From assembly GCF_041021895.1 (NCBI RefSeq), contig NZ_CP157428.1, positions 434,001-498,000 on the forward strand: DNA of 64,000 bases, read 5' to 3'. The first letter of the stretch is position 1; every line of letters begins with the position of its first letter. The notes under the pieces are model-generated. The model ran no database searches and was not told the origin of the DNA. It saw only the letters and a list, made by a program, of their open reading frames with translations. Positions 37,811 through 47,980 of the stretch are shown in pieces. The position numbers and the translations under genes are program-made. The stretch is from Acinetobacter sp. XH1741. Lineage in GTDB: Bacteria > Pseudomonadota > Gammaproteobacteria > Pseudomonadales > Moraxellaceae.

Positions 37811-38647
37811 ATGGATCATGAAATAGAGGAAGAAAAGGTCGAGCAAACCTTAAGCTGGCGCGAAAAAATGGCAGTTGAAGAACATGAGAAACTGTCACCC
37901 CGACTAGTCTATGAAATTATCCGCCGTGATGGTGCCGAGGAACTGGATCGACCGACCGCTGCATTAATCTTTTCAGGAATTGCCGCTGGTTTGGTAATGA
38001 GTTTTTCATTTGTATTTAAAGCCATTATCGCCTCTTACCTTCCAACCGATGCCATCTGGACCGATTTAATCACTAATGTTGGTTATACCATAGGATTCCT
38101 GATTGCTATTTTGGGCCATATGCAACTCTTTACTGAAAATACCATCACTACAGTTGTGCCTTTATTTAAGCCCTTTACCCTAGATAAATTAAGAGCGGTG
38201 GGACGCTTATGGGGTATTGTGATTCTCTGTAATATCATTGGAACAGGTTTGGCGAGCTTATTTTTTCTAACCACCGACTTGTTTACTCCAGACATCGACA
38301 AAGCTCTAGATGAACTAGCCCATCATGTTGCATCTTTTTCTGCGATTGAGAATCTACTCAAAGGTGTTATGTCAGGATTATTAATTGCCGCTTTAGTCTG
38401 GATGTTGCCCTCAGTCAGTAATAAATTCCTATTAATCTTCTTCATGACTTATTTGATCGGGCTGGGTGACTTTACCCATGTCATAGTTGGCTCTACCGAA
38501 ATGTCCTATCTGGTCTGGCAAGGAGAGGCCTCTATTGGTGAGTATCTGTTTAATTTCCTAATCCCAACCACTGTGGGCAATATTATTGGTGGTACAGGCG
38601 TGTTTACTCTGCTGATTTACGGTCAGGTCACTGAAGAACTGGAATAG
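37811..38647 (+). CDS. Formate/nitrite transporter family protein (YfdC-like)
   Basis: 278 aa. A charged cytosolic N-terminus of about 60 residues precedes six membrane segments of the FNT fold, with GHMQLFTENTITTVVPLF (omega-loop region) and LGDFTHVIVGSTEM. The long acidic N-terminus is like E. coli YfdC and unlike FocA. Possible channel for small anions; substrate unknown. It ends 17 bp before convergent rarA. Confidence 0.85.
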   Translation: MDHEIEEEKVEQTLSWREKMAVEEHEKLSPRLVYEIIRRDGAEELDRPTAALIFSGIAAGLVMSFSFVFKAIIASYLPTDAIWTDLITNVGYTIGFLIAILGHMQLFTENTITTVVPLFKPFTLDKLRAVGRLWGIVILCNIIGTGLASLFFLTTDLFTPDIDKALDELAHHVASFSAIENLLKGVMSGLLIAALVWMLPSVSNKFLLIFFMTYLIGLGDFTHVIVGSTEMSYLVWQGEASIGEYLFNFLIPTTVGNIIGGTGVFTLLIYGQVTEELE

Positions 38648-38664
38648 TAAGAAGCAATAGAGAA

Positions 38665-39930
38665 CTATTGCTCCTGCTGCCATCTGCGTTGCTGCAAACG
38701 CTCACCTTCCACTTCACGCTTGTTTCTAGCAGATTCATACAATTTGGTTCCCTTTAACTCAGGCGGCAAATAGTCTTGCAACACAAAGTGTTCAGGATAA
38801 TCATGCGGATAGAGATAATTAATCCCATAGCCTTGCTGTTTCATCAGCTTGGTTGGCGCATTTCTTAAGTGTAGTGGCACTGGTAAATTTGCTGTTTTTT
38901 CAGCAAGTTCTAAAGCCCGATTAATCGCAAGATAAGTACTATTACTTTTTGCACTCGTTGCTAAATACACTGCTGTTTGACCCAGAATAATTCGAGCCTC
39001 AGGCATTCCTACTGCTTGTACAGAGCGGAAACACTCACCTGCGAGTAATAATGCATTTGGATTAGAGTTTCCAATATCTTCTGACGAAGCGATGAGCATA
39101 CGCCTTGCAATAAAAACTGGATCTTCGCCACCTTTAAGCATCCGAGCCATCCAGTACAAAGCTGCATCCGGATCACTACCACGAATCGATTTAATGAAGG
39201 CAGAGACTAAGTCGTAATGCTGTTCACCCGATTTGTCATAACGTGCGATATTTTGCTGAGCAACTTTTACCACAACCGCATTGGTAATCGTGTTTTCAAT
39301 CTCTGGTTCAAAGGTACTTGCAATCAAGTCCAGTAAATTAAGCGCTTTGCGAGCATCACCTGCCGCAAACTGCAAAAGAGCATCGTACTCTTCAATATGA
39401 ATATAGCGTTCTTTTAAGAATTTGTCGGCTTGAAGTGCATTATTGAGGAGGGTCTGAATTGCATCACTATCTAAGCTATTTAAGGTATAGACCTGACAGC
39501 GAGATAAAAGCGCACTATTGACTTCAAAAGACGGGTTTTCAGTCGTCGCACCAATTAAGGTAATTTTGCCTTTTTCTACCGCACCTAATAATGCATCTTG
39601 CTGTGATTTATTAAAACGATGAATTTCATCAATAAAAACCACAGGTGTCAGTAAATCACCACTTTCTGCAATCACTTCACGTAATTCTTTCACGCCCGTA
39701 TTCAGCGCAGATAAGCTTACAAATGGGCGGTCTATTGCCTGTGCCAAAAGTAAAGCAATCGTTGTTTTACCAACGCCTGGTGGCCCCCAAAAAATAATGG
39801 AAGGTAAATGCCCCTGATCAATCATTTGACGTAAGGGTGCATGTTCACCTAACAAATGATCTTGCCCAATAATTTCAGACAAGTCTCTTGGACGCAGGCG
39901 TTCGGGAAGTGGAATATGGGTGTCTGACAT
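38665..39930 (-). CDS. rarA: Replication-associated recombination protein A
   Basis: 421-aa AAA+ ATPase (MgsA) acting at stalled forks. [16 protein letters not shown] start, Walker [14 protein letters not shown] (about 48), Walker [20 protein letters not shown] (about 97), sensor-1 [19 protein letters not shown] and the C-terminal tetramerisation domain with [21 protein letters not shown]. Full length. Confidence 0.96.
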   Translation of the reverse strand: MSDTHIPLPERLRPRDLSEIIGQDHLLGEHAPLRQMIDQGHLPSIIFWGPPGVGKTTIALLLAQAIDRPFVSLSALNTGVKELREVIAESGDLLTPVVFIDEIHRFNKSQQDALLGAVEKGKITLIGATTENPSFEVNSALLSRCQVYTLNSLDSDAIQTLLNNALQADKFLKERYIHIEEYDALLQFAAGDARKALNLLDLIASTFEPEIENTITNAVVVKVAQQNIARYDKSGEQHYDLVSAFIKSIRGSDPDAALYWMARMLKGGEDPVFIARRMLIASSEDIGNSNPNALLLAGECFRSVQAVGMPEARIILGQTAVYLATSAKSNSTYLAINRALELAEKTANLPVPLHLRNAPTKLMKQQGYGINYLYPHDYPEHFVLQDYLPPELKGTKLYESARNKREVEGERLQQRRWQQEQ

Positions 39931-40146
39931 CTCAAATAGCTTTATCGTCTTTTCACTATAGTCTATTGCGTCTCACAGAAATCTACAATTTGAATCTATG
40001 AGACACATCCTTTGCATCATAAGGATGCTGCTAATCATCTCAGCATGCTTCCCTTTTATTTTTATATAACGGAGATGATTAAAAAATTTATCCTTAAAAT
40101 GTTACTTTATAATACGCTGTAATTAAAAATGCCCATCACGAGCATA

Positions 40147-40605
40147 TTAACGCACCCAACGTACCACATAGTCTTCCAGGTCATCTTCGTGAACATCAGT
40201 TTCAGGAATACAGCGTCCCGCAACCGACTTTTTCGCTTTAACCACGCTTTGTCTAGAACCGGTATTTAAATAGTGCCATGAAGGTAAATTTTTGCCTTCA
40301 TTCAAACGTTTATAAGCACAACTTGAGGGTAACCAGTGAATAGTCTTTAAAGACTCTACCGTTAACTGTAAGCAATCAGGTACCTGTTGCTGACGGTTAG
40401 AATAATCCGAACAACGCCCTGTACTGCAATCAAGCAACTTACACGCTACTTTGGTATACGCGACTTCATGCGTATCTTCATCTTCAAGTTTGACCAGACA
40501 GCACAAACCACATCCATCACACAAAGCCTCCCACTCAGCCTGAGTCAGTTGCTCAAGCGTGTAATTGTTCCAAAACAATGGACGAAGTGAGGTCTCGGTA
40601 GACAT
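40147..40605 (-). CDS. YcgN-family cysteine-cluster protein
   Basis: 152 aa, UPF0260/YcgN type. Cys-rich core CDGCGLCC (about 29-36) then CKLLDCSTGRCSDY and DCLQL, fitting the CxxCxxCC Fe/Zn-cluster family. Starts with WNNYTLEQLTQAEWEALCDGCG, a typical entry. Function is not established. Confidence 0.92.
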   Translation of the reverse strand: MSTETSLRPLFWNNYTLEQLTQAEWEALCDGCGLCCLVKLEDEDTHEVAYTKVACKLLDCSTGRCSDYSNRQQQVPDCLQLTVESLKTIHWLPSSCAYKRLNEGKNLPSWHYLNTGSRQSVVKAKKSVAGRCIPETDVHEDDLEDYVVRWVR

Positions 40606-40799
40606 AAGTTTTTAACAGCTGAATAGATGAAACAATGTATGAGTATAACATTGAAGTGTACGGTGCTAAAAAAAGAAGTCGTATTTTTAGAATCACAAAA
40701 TGATTGTTTAATATACATTTCAACCACATAAACGACACATTCGGTTCAAAAAACAAGCTATATAGTTAAAGAACAATGAAAAAATAAGGAGGACAGCAT

Positions 40800-40958
40800 A
40801 TGTTCCGTTGGGCAATAATTTTTGCAGTGATTGCACTCATTGCCAGTCTATTAGGGTTTGGTGGTGTTGCAGGGTTATCTAAAGACTTTGCCGTGATTTT
40901 ATTAGTTGTGGCTGTAATTCTCGCTGTTATTGGGTTTATTTCGCGAGGCCGAACCTAA
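40800..40958 (+). CDS. DUF1328 small membrane protein (YtjA family)
   Basis: 52 aa, with AAGGAGG ribosome site 7 nt upstream. Two hydrophobic segments ([19 protein letters not shown] and [18 protein letters not shown]) around GGVAGLSKD, ending SRGRT, which is the DUF1328 pattern. Inner membrane; function unknown. A terminator follows directly. Confidence 0.9.
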   Translation: MFRWAIIFAVIALIASLLGFGGVAGLSKDFAVILLVVAVILAVIGFISRGRT

Positions 40959-40975
40959 TTTAATTATGACCATAT

Positions 40976-41006
40976 AAAAAAGAAGGAACCAGTTTCCTTC
41001 TTTTTT
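40976..41006. terminator. Terminator after DUF1328
   Basis: AAAGAAGGAA pairs with TTTCCTTCTTT around CCAG; six T at the end. Confidence 0.88.
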
Positions 41007-41129
41007 ATTGCCTAAATATTTCTATGTTTTTCTTTTGATGTAGATTTTTACATAGTTATTTATATGGCTTTTATTTTTTATGCTTTAATCAAGCGTATTT
41101 AAACCAAGTTAAATTTCAGGATTAATGTT

Positions 41130-41867
41130 ATGAGTACAGCAATTAAAACCCGTGAAATTCAATATACTGCGCCAGATGGCAGCCATTTAATTGGTTACTT
41201 TGCGGCTCCAGAGAGTGAAACTCCTGTACCCGGTATCATTATTGGTCCTGAGTGGTGGGGCCGTAACGAATATACGCAGCAACGTGCACGTGAGCTTGCT
41301 GAACACGGTTATGCTGCGCTTGCAATTGACATGTATGGCGACAAAAAAGTCACCACAACCGCAGCTCAAGCTTACGAATGGATGATGCAGACATTTGAAG
41401 AGCTAGACACGGTGACGGATCGCGCCAACGCAGGTCTTCAAACTTTGGCTGCCCAACCAGAAGTGAACAGTGAGAAACTTGCCGCTGTTGGTTTTTGCTA
41501 TGGTGGTAAAGTGGTACTCGATCTTGCACGCGCAGGTGCCCCACTTAAAGCAGTTGCAACATTCCATGGTACGTTAACACCTAAGGCACCTGCTCAAAAA
41601 GGCAACATTCAAGGTGAAGTTTTAGTTCTACATGGCGAACTAGACAGCATGGTCACCTTAGAAGATGTTGCTAATTTTGAAAAAGAGATGCAAGCTGCTG
41701 AGGTTAAACACGAAGTAGTGGTTTTAAAAAATGCTAAACATGGCTTTAGTAACCCGCTTGCAGATGAAAGAGCTAAAGCGAACGGTGTAGACCTTGGCTA
41801 CAACAGCGAAGCGGAAAAACAAGGCCTTGCTAAAATGTACGCTTTATTAGAACGTACTTTAAAATAA
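41130..41867 (+). CDS. Dienelactone hydrolase family protein
   Basis: 245-aa alpha/beta hydrolase. Cys nucleophile in GFCYGGKV (about 124), Asp in HGELDSMV (about 171) and His in KNAKHGFSNP (about 203), the triad order of DLH proteins. It has no signal peptide. Not near aromatic-ring cleavage genes, so a general carboxyl-ester role is as likely as true dienelactone hydrolysis. Confidence 0.92.
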   Translation: MSTAIKTREIQYTAPDGSHLIGYFAAPESETPVPGIIIGPEWWGRNEYTQQRARELAEHGYAALAIDMYGDKKVTTTAAQAYEWMMQTFEELDTVTDRANAGLQTLAAQPEVNSEKLAAVGFCYGGKVVLDLARAGAPLKAVATFHGTLTPKAPAQKGNIQGEVLVLHGELDSMVTLEDVANFEKEMQAAEVKHEVVVLKNAKHGFSNPLADERAKANGVDLGYNSEAEKQGLAKMYALLERTLK

Positions 41868-41880
41868 AAGAAGCAAATTT

Positions 41881-41908
41881 GGAGCAAATGTTTTTTTGCA
41901 TTTGCTCC
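41881..41908 (+). terminator. Probable terminator
   Basis: GGAGCAAATG pairs with CATTTGCTCC around a T-rich loop. Only a weak T stretch follows, so it may be an imperfect terminator. Confidence 0.55.
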
Positions 41909-42050
41909 CTTAAATGTTTATGACTTTGCAATATTTTTACTGTATTTTTTAAACCATACTTCAATAACTATACTCCCGTTGAGCTAGAGCAAAGCCTAGT
42001 CTTATTTCCCGCACTCGGGGTTTAATGGAATAACATGAGAGGATACAACA

Positions 42051-42413
42051 ATGACTGACAAGAAATGTCCGTATTGCGAATTTGATGAATATGACATCAT
42101 TGATAAGAATGAATTTGCTGTAATTTTACCTGACCCAAATCCGTTGTCTAAAGGCCATTGTGTTGTAACGCCACTACGCCATGTTAACTCTTTTTTTGAC
42201 ATTACATCTAAAGAGCACGAAAGCTTACTGACACTTCTTGAAATTGCCCGTCATGAAACACAGCTTCGTCATCAACCCGCTGGTTTTCATATAGGCTTTA
42301 ATGATGGTGAAGTATTTGGTCAAACTTCCGACCACTTCCACATTCATGTGATTCCATATTACAAAAACCAACCGTTGAAACTTGATCAACGTTGGGGCGT
42401 AAAAGAGGATTAA
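42051..42413 (+). CDS. HIT-family protein
   Basis: 120 aa. N-terminal CPYCEFDEYDIIDKNEFA and the histidine triad HFHIHVIPYY (about 96-105) mark a HIT-type nucleotide hydrolase or transferase; the CxxC at the start could bind zinc. Similar proteins hydrolyse AMP-linked or dinucleoside polyphosphates. Single gene followed by a terminator. Confidence 0.92.
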   Translation: MTDKKCPYCEFDEYDIIDKNEFAVILPDPNPLSKGHCVVTPLRHVNSFFDITSKEHESLLTLLEIARHETQLRHQPAGFHIGFNDGEVFGQTSDHFHIHVIPYYKNQPLKLDQRWGVKED

Positions 42414-42428
42414 TCCTTTTTATGCTTG

Positions 42429-42457
42429 AAACAGAGATTACTCGTTTTAAAGTAATC
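42429..42457 (+). terminator. Terminator after HIT gene
   Basis: ACAGAGATTACT (arm from 42431) pairs with AGTAATCTCTGT, then five T. Confidence 0.88.
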
Positions 42458-42555
42458 TCTGTTTTTAACACGCTCTTTTTCATTGTCTGCTTTAAACAAA
42501 ACTTCTCCCTAATTTCAGCTATAATTTAGTCCTTATTTTTCTTCTATAGCTGTTC

Positions 42556-43590
42556 ATGCCTGAATTTTCTTTTTCTGATGCCCTCTTAAACTGGTTCGAT
42601 CATCATGGTCGTCATGATTTGCCGTGGCAAGTTGCAGATGATCCATATAAAGTTTGGGTTTCTGAAATTATGCTACAGCAGACTCAGGTAAAAACAGTTC
42701 TGCAATATTTTGACCGCTTTATGGAACGCTTCCCAACAGTAGAAGCTTTAGGTCATGCCACTTGGGATGAAGTCGCTCCTTACTGGGCAGGTCTCGGTTA
42801 TTACGCTCGTGCGCGCAATTTGCATAAAGCTGCCGGCCTTGTTACACAGCAAGGTAAATTCCCTGAAACGCTAGAAGAATGGATTGCACTACCCGGCATT
42901 GGCCGCTCTACCGCAGGCGCACTCATGTCTTTGGGTTTACGTCAGTACGGTGTCATTATGGATGGCAATGTGAAGCGCGCCTTAGCCCGTTTCTTTGCTA
43001 TTGAAGACGATTTAAGCAAACCACAGCACGAACGTGAAATATGGAAACTGGCTGAAGAGCTTTGCCCGACACATCGCAATCATGACTATACTCAAGCGAT
43101 TATGGATCTCGGCGCAACCATCTGTACGCCTAAAAAACCGCTATGTCTATATTGTCCAATGCAAGCTCATTGTCAGGCATATCAACAAGGTCTAGAACAA
43201 GAATTACCTTTTAAGAAACCGAAAAAAACACCGCCCGTTAAAACAGCAGATGTTCTTATTATTCAGTGCGAAGATGAATGGTTCTGGCAACAACGCCAAG
43301 CCCATGGCCTATGGGGTGGTTTATTCTGTTTACCTATTTTAGAAAATGAACATGAGCGACTAAGTCTAAGCCAGCAATTTAAACTACAGCCTCGACCACA
43401 AACGTTTCAGATCAGTCATAGCTTCACTCATTTCACTTGGTTACTTAATGCCCATGTGTTCCACGTGGAACCTGATCAAAAAGAACATCTGGCTATTGAA
43501 CTTGAAGGACAATGGCTGAGTCCTGAACAAGCCATTGCCAAAGGTGTTCCAACCGCTATGAAAAAATTGATCTCGACAAGCCGTTCATGA
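42556..43590 (+). CDS. mutY: Adenine DNA glycosylase
   Basis: Removes adenine mispaired with 8-oxoguanine. 344 aa. HhH motif LPGIGRSTAGALMS with catalytic Asp in IMDGNVKR (about 136). The [4Fe-4S] loop CTPKKPLCLYCPMQAHC has the C-x6-C-x2-C-x5-C spacing, and a NUDIX-like C-terminal domain (about 225-340) recognises oxoG. Full length. Confidence 0.96.
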   Translation: MPEFSFSDALLNWFDHHGRHDLPWQVADDPYKVWVSEIMLQQTQVKTVLQYFDRFMERFPTVEALGHATWDEVAPYWAGLGYYARARNLHKAAGLVTQQGKFPETLEEWIALPGIGRSTAGALMSLGLRQYGVIMDGNVKRALARFFAIEDDLSKPQHEREIWKLAEELCPTHRNHDYTQAIMDLGATICTPKKPLCLYCPMQAHCQAYQQGLEQELPFKKPKKTPPVKTADVLIIQCEDEWFWQQRQAHGLWGGLFCLPILENEHERLSLSQQFKLQPRPQTFQISHSFTHFTWLLNAHVFHVEPDQKEHLAIELEGQWLSPEQAIAKGVPTAMKKLISTSRS

Positions 43591-43637
43591 CATAGTGAAC
43601 AAAATAATTTTGATATGGCTGTGATAGGGAGTATTTT

Positions 43638-44174
43638 GTGCGACGTTTTGTTTCTCACTTCTCACTTGGTTTTCTCATTATTCTTTTGGCTGCCTGTGCC
43701 AGTGCGCCTAAAAAACCTGCTCCGCTTTCACCAGCTCAAGTCAGCAAACTTAAGAGTATGCAGCTCCCAAATCGACTGCCTGTACCCGTAAAAGGCGTCG
43801 ATCGAGATGAATTAAAAGACACATGGGGAGCTGCTCGGAGTCAGGGCCGTAGTCACGAAGGAATTGATATTTTGGCTCCACGTGGAACCAAAGTGTACAG
43901 TACGACCGAAGGTATCGTTGCTGACCTTCGCAATAATAACCTCGGTGGCAAAGTCATCTGGATTTTAGGCCCTGCGGGGTCATGGCATTATTACGCTCAT
44001 CTTGATGGTCATAAACGTGGCCTAAATGTAGGTGACTATGTCAAAAAGGGCGATCTAATTGGCTATGTCGGCAATACGGGCAATGCACGTTATACTTCAC
44101 CACATCTACACTATGGTCTTTATCTAAATGGTAAAGGGCGTGGTGCTGTTAATCCTTATTCATATTTACGCTAG
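43638..44174 (+). CDS. M23-family lipoprotein (peptidoglycan peptidase or activator)
   Basis: 178 aa from a GTG at 43638 with GGGAG 6-7 nt before it. Lipoprotein signal ending LLAACAS. The M23/LytM domain spans about 60-178, with HEGIDILAPRGTKV (His/Asp ligands) and HLHYGLYLNG (HxH). No LysM domain and no long coiled coil, so a compact envelope endopeptidase or amidase activator. In line with the following small gene (9 bp gap). Confidence 0.9.
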   Translation: MRRFVSHFSLGFLIILLAACASAPKKPAPLSPAQVSKLKSMQLPNRLPVPVKGVDRDELKDTWGAARSQGRSHEGIDILAPRGTKVYSTTEGIVADLRNNNLGGKVIWILGPAGSWHYYAHLDGHKRGLNVGDYVKKGDLIGYVGNTGNARYTSPHLHYGLYLNGKGRGAVNPYSYLR

Positions 44175-44183
44175 GAACATTTT

Positions 44184-44429
44184 ATGTCGGAAGCGCTGAT
44201 CAATCGCTTAGTAGAGTTTGCCGAGTCTGGTAACCAGCAAAAGATCATTTTAAATGGCAATAGCTATCAAGGCTGGATCATGGAAATCAGCGATGATGCC
44301 CTACTGATCAGTACCGGTTTTTCAGATAAAGTGGGCAAAGACTTTTGGTTAAAGTTTGAAGACTTAACTCAAGCCGAACTATATTATTGGGATACTCGCC
44401 CAAATGAATGGGTGTTATTTCAACTTTAA
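44184..44429 (+). CDS. Small conserved protein, unknown
   Basis: 81 aa, acidic, soluble. GWIMEISDDALLISTGFSDKVGKDFWLKFEDL suggests a small beta barrel of Sm- or SH3-like type. It lies between the M23 lipoprotein and tag in a tight same-strand run (9 and 30 bp). I do not recognise a named family. Confidence 0.75.
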   Translation: MSEALINRLVEFAESGNQQKIILNGNSYQGWIMEISDDALLISTGFSDKVGKDFWLKFEDLTQAELYYWDTRPNEWVLFQL

Positions 44430-44459
44430 AATTCCAAGATAAATATAAGGAGCATCATC

Positions 44460-45020
44460 ATGAAAACTCAACGCTGCGGATGGTGTTCCAACGACCCTCT
44501 TTATATTGCCTATCATGATAAAGAATGGGGAAAACCGGAACACGATGAAGCTCGACTATTTGAAATGCTTTGTCTTGAAGGCCAACAAGCTGGCTTATCA
44601 TGGATTACCGTACTAAAAAAAAGAGAAAGTTACCGAGAGCATTTTTTTAATCACCCTATTGCAGATATTGCTTCATTTACAGATGACTTTTTGGAACTAA
44701 AATTATCCGATGCTGGTTTAATTCGTCACTTAGGTAAACTCAAAGCCATTCGCGATAACGCCATCGCTTGGCAAGCGCTTAAAGCACAAGTGGGTGATGT
44801 TCCTACATGGCTTTGGCAGTTTGTAGATGCGACGCCTCAACACAATGATGTTGTCGATTACCGACAAGCCCCTGCTCAAACTGAGCTGAGTGTAAGACTT
44901 TCTAAAACCCTTAAAAAGAATGGTTTCAAATTTGTTGGCCCAACCACCTGCTATGCTTTTATGCAAGCAGTAGGCATGGTCAACGATCATGAAAACGATT
45001 GTCAATTTAAAGTTTCATAA
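44460..45020 (+). CDS. tag: 3-methyladenine DNA glycosylase I
   Basis: Base-excision repair of 3-methyladenine. 186 aa. RCGWCSNDPLYIAYHDKEWGKPEHDEARLFEMLCLEGQQAGLSW in outline is the family entry: zinc Cys near the start, then HDxEWG. The zinc site is completed by the C-terminal NDHENDC. AAGGAG ribosome site. Confidence 0.96.
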   Translation: MKTQRCGWCSNDPLYIAYHDKEWGKPEHDEARLFEMLCLEGQQAGLSWITVLKKRESYREHFFNHPIADIASFTDDFLELKLSDAGLIRHLGKLKAIRDNAIAWQALKAQVGDVPTWLWQFVDATPQHNDVVDYRQAPAQTELSVRLSKTLKKNGFKFVGPTTCYAFMQAVGMVNDHENDCQFKVS

Positions 45021-45059
45021 CCCACCAAAACGGTCCAAATCCGCTTAAGGAGTTTCCCA

Positions 45060-46088
45060 ATGAGCAATAATATGGTTCAGGCTTATGCTGCAATGCAGGC
45101 AGGTGAGAAACTGGTTCCTTACCAATTCGATGCAGGTGAATTACAACCGCATCAGGTAGAGGTAAAAGTTGAATATTGTGGTTTATGTCATTCTGATATT
45201 TCTGTTTTGAACAATGAGTGGCGTTCAACTGTGTACCCTGTGGTTGCAGGCCATGAAATTATTGGACGAATTGTTGCTTTGGGTTCAGAAGCCAAAGGTC
45301 TAAAAATTGGGCAACGTGTCGGCATTGGCTGGACTGCTGAAAGTTGCCAAGCCTGTGATGAGTGTATTGGTGGTCAGCAAGTACTTTGTACAGGCGGAAG
45401 TGTTGCAACAATTGTGGGGCATGCTGGTGGCTTTGCCGATAAAGTCCGTGCAGGCTGGCAGTGGGCTATTCCTCTCCCTGACGATTTAGACCCAGAAAGT
45501 GCAGGTCCTCTACTTTGCGGTGGAATTACCGTTTTTGACCCATTACTCAAACATAAAATTCAGGCAACACATCACGTGGGTGTGATTGGTATTGGTGGCT
45601 TAGGTCATATCGCCATTAAGCTACTCAAAGCTTGGGGCTGTGAAATCACGGCGTTTAGTTCTAATCCAGATAAAACGGAAGAACTCAAAGCCATGGGAGC
45701 CGACCATGTCGTGAATAGCCGCGATACCGACGCAGTAACAGCACAAAAAGGGAAATTTGATTTATTGCTCAGTACCGTGAATGTGACCTTAAACTGGCGT
45801 GCTTTTATTTCTACGCTAGCACCACATGGTTCTTTGCACTTCTTGGGACTCACCCTTGAACCTGTTCCTGTTTCGGTCGGCTCTCTTATTGGTGGTGCTA
45901 AGTCAGTAACAGGCTCACCTACAGGTTCACCTGCAGCACTACGTCAACTTTTAAAGTTTGCTGCCCGTAAACAAATTGCGCCTCAAATTGAACTGTTTCC
46001 AATGTCACAGCTCAATGAAGCAATTGAACGTCTACACTCAGGTCAGGCACGCTACCGCATTGTGCTTAAAGCAGACTTCGCAGAATAA
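45060..46088 (+). CDS. Zinc-dependent alcohol dehydrogenase (YahK/CAD type)
   Basis: 342-aa MDR enzyme. Catalytic zinc at [16 protein letters not shown] (Cys) and GHEIIGRI (His/Glu). Structural zinc loop [19 protein letters not shown]-fold glycine motif [20 protein letters not shown] at about 165. This subgroup reduces broad aldehydes with NADPH. It is convergent with the MocR regulator; 2 bp separate them. Confidence 0.92.
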   Translation: MSNNMVQAYAAMQAGEKLVPYQFDAGELQPHQVEVKVEYCGLCHSDISVLNNEWRSTVYPVVAGHEIIGRIVALGSEAKGLKIGQRVGIGWTAESCQACDECIGGQQVLCTGGSVATIVGHAGGFADKVRAGWQWAIPLPDDLDPESAGPLLCGGITVFDPLLKHKIQATHHVGVIGIGGLGHIAIKLLKAWGCEITAFSSNPDKTEELKAMGADHVVNSRDTDAVTAQKGKFDLLLSTVNVTLNWRAFISTLAPHGSLHFLGLTLEPVPVSVGSLIGGAKSVTGSPTGSPAALRQLLKFAARKQIAPQIELFPMSQLNEAIERLHSGQARYRIVLKADFAE

Positions 46089-46090
46089 AA

Positions 46091-47515
46091 CTAACTGACT
46101 GTCTTCATCTGTTGTCGTGACCAGTCCGCCAAGTCTTTAATCGCTTGGCGGACATCTGCTGTTAATTCATGTCCTGCATTTAAACGAATAAAGTGCCGAT
46201 AGCGTTCATCCTCACCAAACACATGACCGGGAACGACGGTAACTCCGTGAGATTTTGCAGTGTAATAGAGCGTTAAACTGTCTACAGTTTGAGGTAACTG
46301 TATCCATAATGCATATCCCCCTTCTGGTTGGTTCAATGCAATTGGAATGCCTTCAAAGGCTTTTAAAATACAGCTACGGTACTGCTCGACTTGGCGCATT
46401 AAATTTGGTCGTAGTTGCTCTAAATGCTCTCGATAACCACGACTATAAATAAAGTCTGCCAAACCCAACTGTAACGGCGTATTCACCCCAATATTATTTG
46501 CCCACAGCTCAAGTCTTAAATGCTGTGCCTTTGAGCTTAAACAAAACCACCCAACCCGATATGCACTCGACAGCGACTTAGAAACCGATCCACACCAAAT
46601 GACATAACCTTCACGATCCCAATAACGAATCGGTAGCGGACGTTCATTGCTGTAACCACATTCACCAAAAATATCGTCTTCAATAATAAAACACTGATAC
46701 TTTGCAGCTAGTTCGGCAATTTTTTGTTTTTCTGCATTACTTAAACAATATCCCAAAGGGTTTTGATAGTTGGCTGTCATTAAGCAAACTTTAGCTAAAC
46801 CTTGCTTCATAAATGATTCTAAGCGCTCAAGATCAATGCCACGATGGTGCGCCGGAATTTCAATAATCTGCCGTTTTAAGCCCGCTAAAAGTTGTAATTG
46901 ACCATTAAACGTAGGCGTGGGAATCAAAATACTATCGCCTACTTCTGTTAGATGCTGAATCACCAAAGACAAAGCAGGCATACAACCGTTAGTAATAAAA
47001 ATATCTTCTGTTGCGATAAAAATGCCATCTTCACGCCAATGATCAGATAGTGCTTTTCTTAACTGCTCATGGCCTTGTTTATTACAGTAGAGAAAGTCTT
47101 GAGGCTGACAATTTTTTAAAGCACGTTGGATAGAACGACGTAAACCTTCTATAGGAATAAAATGTGGCGTTAATTGAATCGAACCTAAAGGTACGAGATG
47201 ACTTTGTAAGGCAGCTTCTTGAATTTGATTATGCAACTCCAGATTTGAGACTTGCCGAGGTAAAGACAAAAAATCCGGGCTATCAGGAATAGGGCTAGAT
47301 GGTGTCCGAGCAACCACAAAATAACCTGACTTCGGTTTTACATAAATGAGTCCCCTCGCCTCAAGTAACTCATAACAACTTTTTGCTGTACTTAAGCTAA
47401 TGCTGTGCTGACGCGCAAAATCTCGTAAAGAAATAAGCTTCTGATGAGGCTTCAGCTCATCTTGATAAATACGATGTGCTAATTGATTAGCAAGAACCTG
47501 ATATTGGAAAGTCAT
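46091..47515 (-). CDS. MocR/PdxR-type GntR regulator with aminotransferase domain
   Basis: About 474 aa from ATG 47515 (the frame is open to 47581 but the extra part looks non-coding). N-terminal GntR winged helix (LANQLAHRIYQDELKPHQKLISLRDFARQHSISLSTAKSCYELLEARGLI in outline) and a type-I aminotransferase-like domain with VSKSLSSAYRVGWF, where the Lys would bind PLP. Divergent from a small lipoprotein gene. Target genes unknown. Confidence 0.92.
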   Translation of the reverse strand: MTFQYQVLANQLAHRIYQDELKPHQKLISLRDFARQHSISLSTAKSCYELLEARGLIYVKPKSGYFVVARTPSSPIPDSPDFLSLPRQVSNLELHNQIQEAALQSHLVPLGSIQLTPHFIPIEGLRRSIQRALKNCQPQDFLYCNKQGHEQLRKALSDHWREDGIFIATEDIFITNGCMPALSLVIQHLTEVGDSILIPTPTFNGQLQLLAGLKRQIIEIPAHHRGIDLERLESFMKQGLAKVCLMTANYQNPLGYCLSNAEKQKIAELAAKYQCFIIEDDIFGECGYSNERPLPIRYWDREGYVIWCGSVSKSLSSAYRVGWFCLSSKAQHLRLELWANNIGVNTPLQLGLADFIYSRGYREHLEQLRPNLMRQVEQYRSCILKAFEGIPIALNQPEGGYALWIQLPQTVDSLTLYYTAKSHGVTVVPGHVFGEDERYRHFIRLNAGHELTADVRQAIKDLADWSRQQMKTVS

Positions 47516-47602
47516 TCTGTGCTGCTTTTTTAAAAATTTCTGTATCTGTACTGGTTTATAGAACACCTTTAGGCTATACAAATCAACTCAGTGAGTAGCA
47601 AG

Positions 47603-47980
47603 ATGATGAAATTAAAAGCTATATTTTTATTTACTATTGTTTTAGCAGGTTGCCAACCGCAACCAAAAAATGAGCAACACAGATACCTTGTTTGCCAAAG
47701 CTTAATTGAAGGTTATTTAAAAATGACTAACCAGCAAGATTACAAATTAGAGCAACGCACAAATGATACGGCCAATACGATTTCTCATTATCAATATAAG
47801 CGTAATAGCTCAAATGAAGTTGTAATGGTAAATTCGGTTGATTCCAAATTATATTTTAGCTGCCGAGAACAGCAAAAAAGCTATTTTCTGTTTCAACATT
47901 CATCACAAGGACAAACTACTCCTATTTTAGAAGTTCATTTTCCAAGTGATGTCTATGGTACTTTTAGAGACAGGTTTTAA
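47603..47980 (+). CDS. Small lipoprotein, unknown
   Basis: 125 aa from ATG 47603 (a GTG at 47591 would add four). Lipobox IVLAGCQPQ. Mature part has two more Cys (VCQSLIEG, FSCREQQ). No recognised domain. Its last 17 bp overlap the convergent LysR gene. Confidence 0.7.
   Translation: MMKLKAIFLFTIVLAGCQPQPKNEQHRYLVCQSLIEGYLKMTNQQDYKLEQRTNDTANTISHYQYKRNSSNEVVMVNSVDSKLYFSCREQQKSYFLFQHSSQGQTTPILEVHFPSDVYGTFRDRF

Noticed and set aside
38652..38671. Hairpin AGCAATAG/CTATTGCT between FNT and rarA as terminator
   Set aside because: No T-run on either side, and it overlaps the rarA 3' end; too weak to list.
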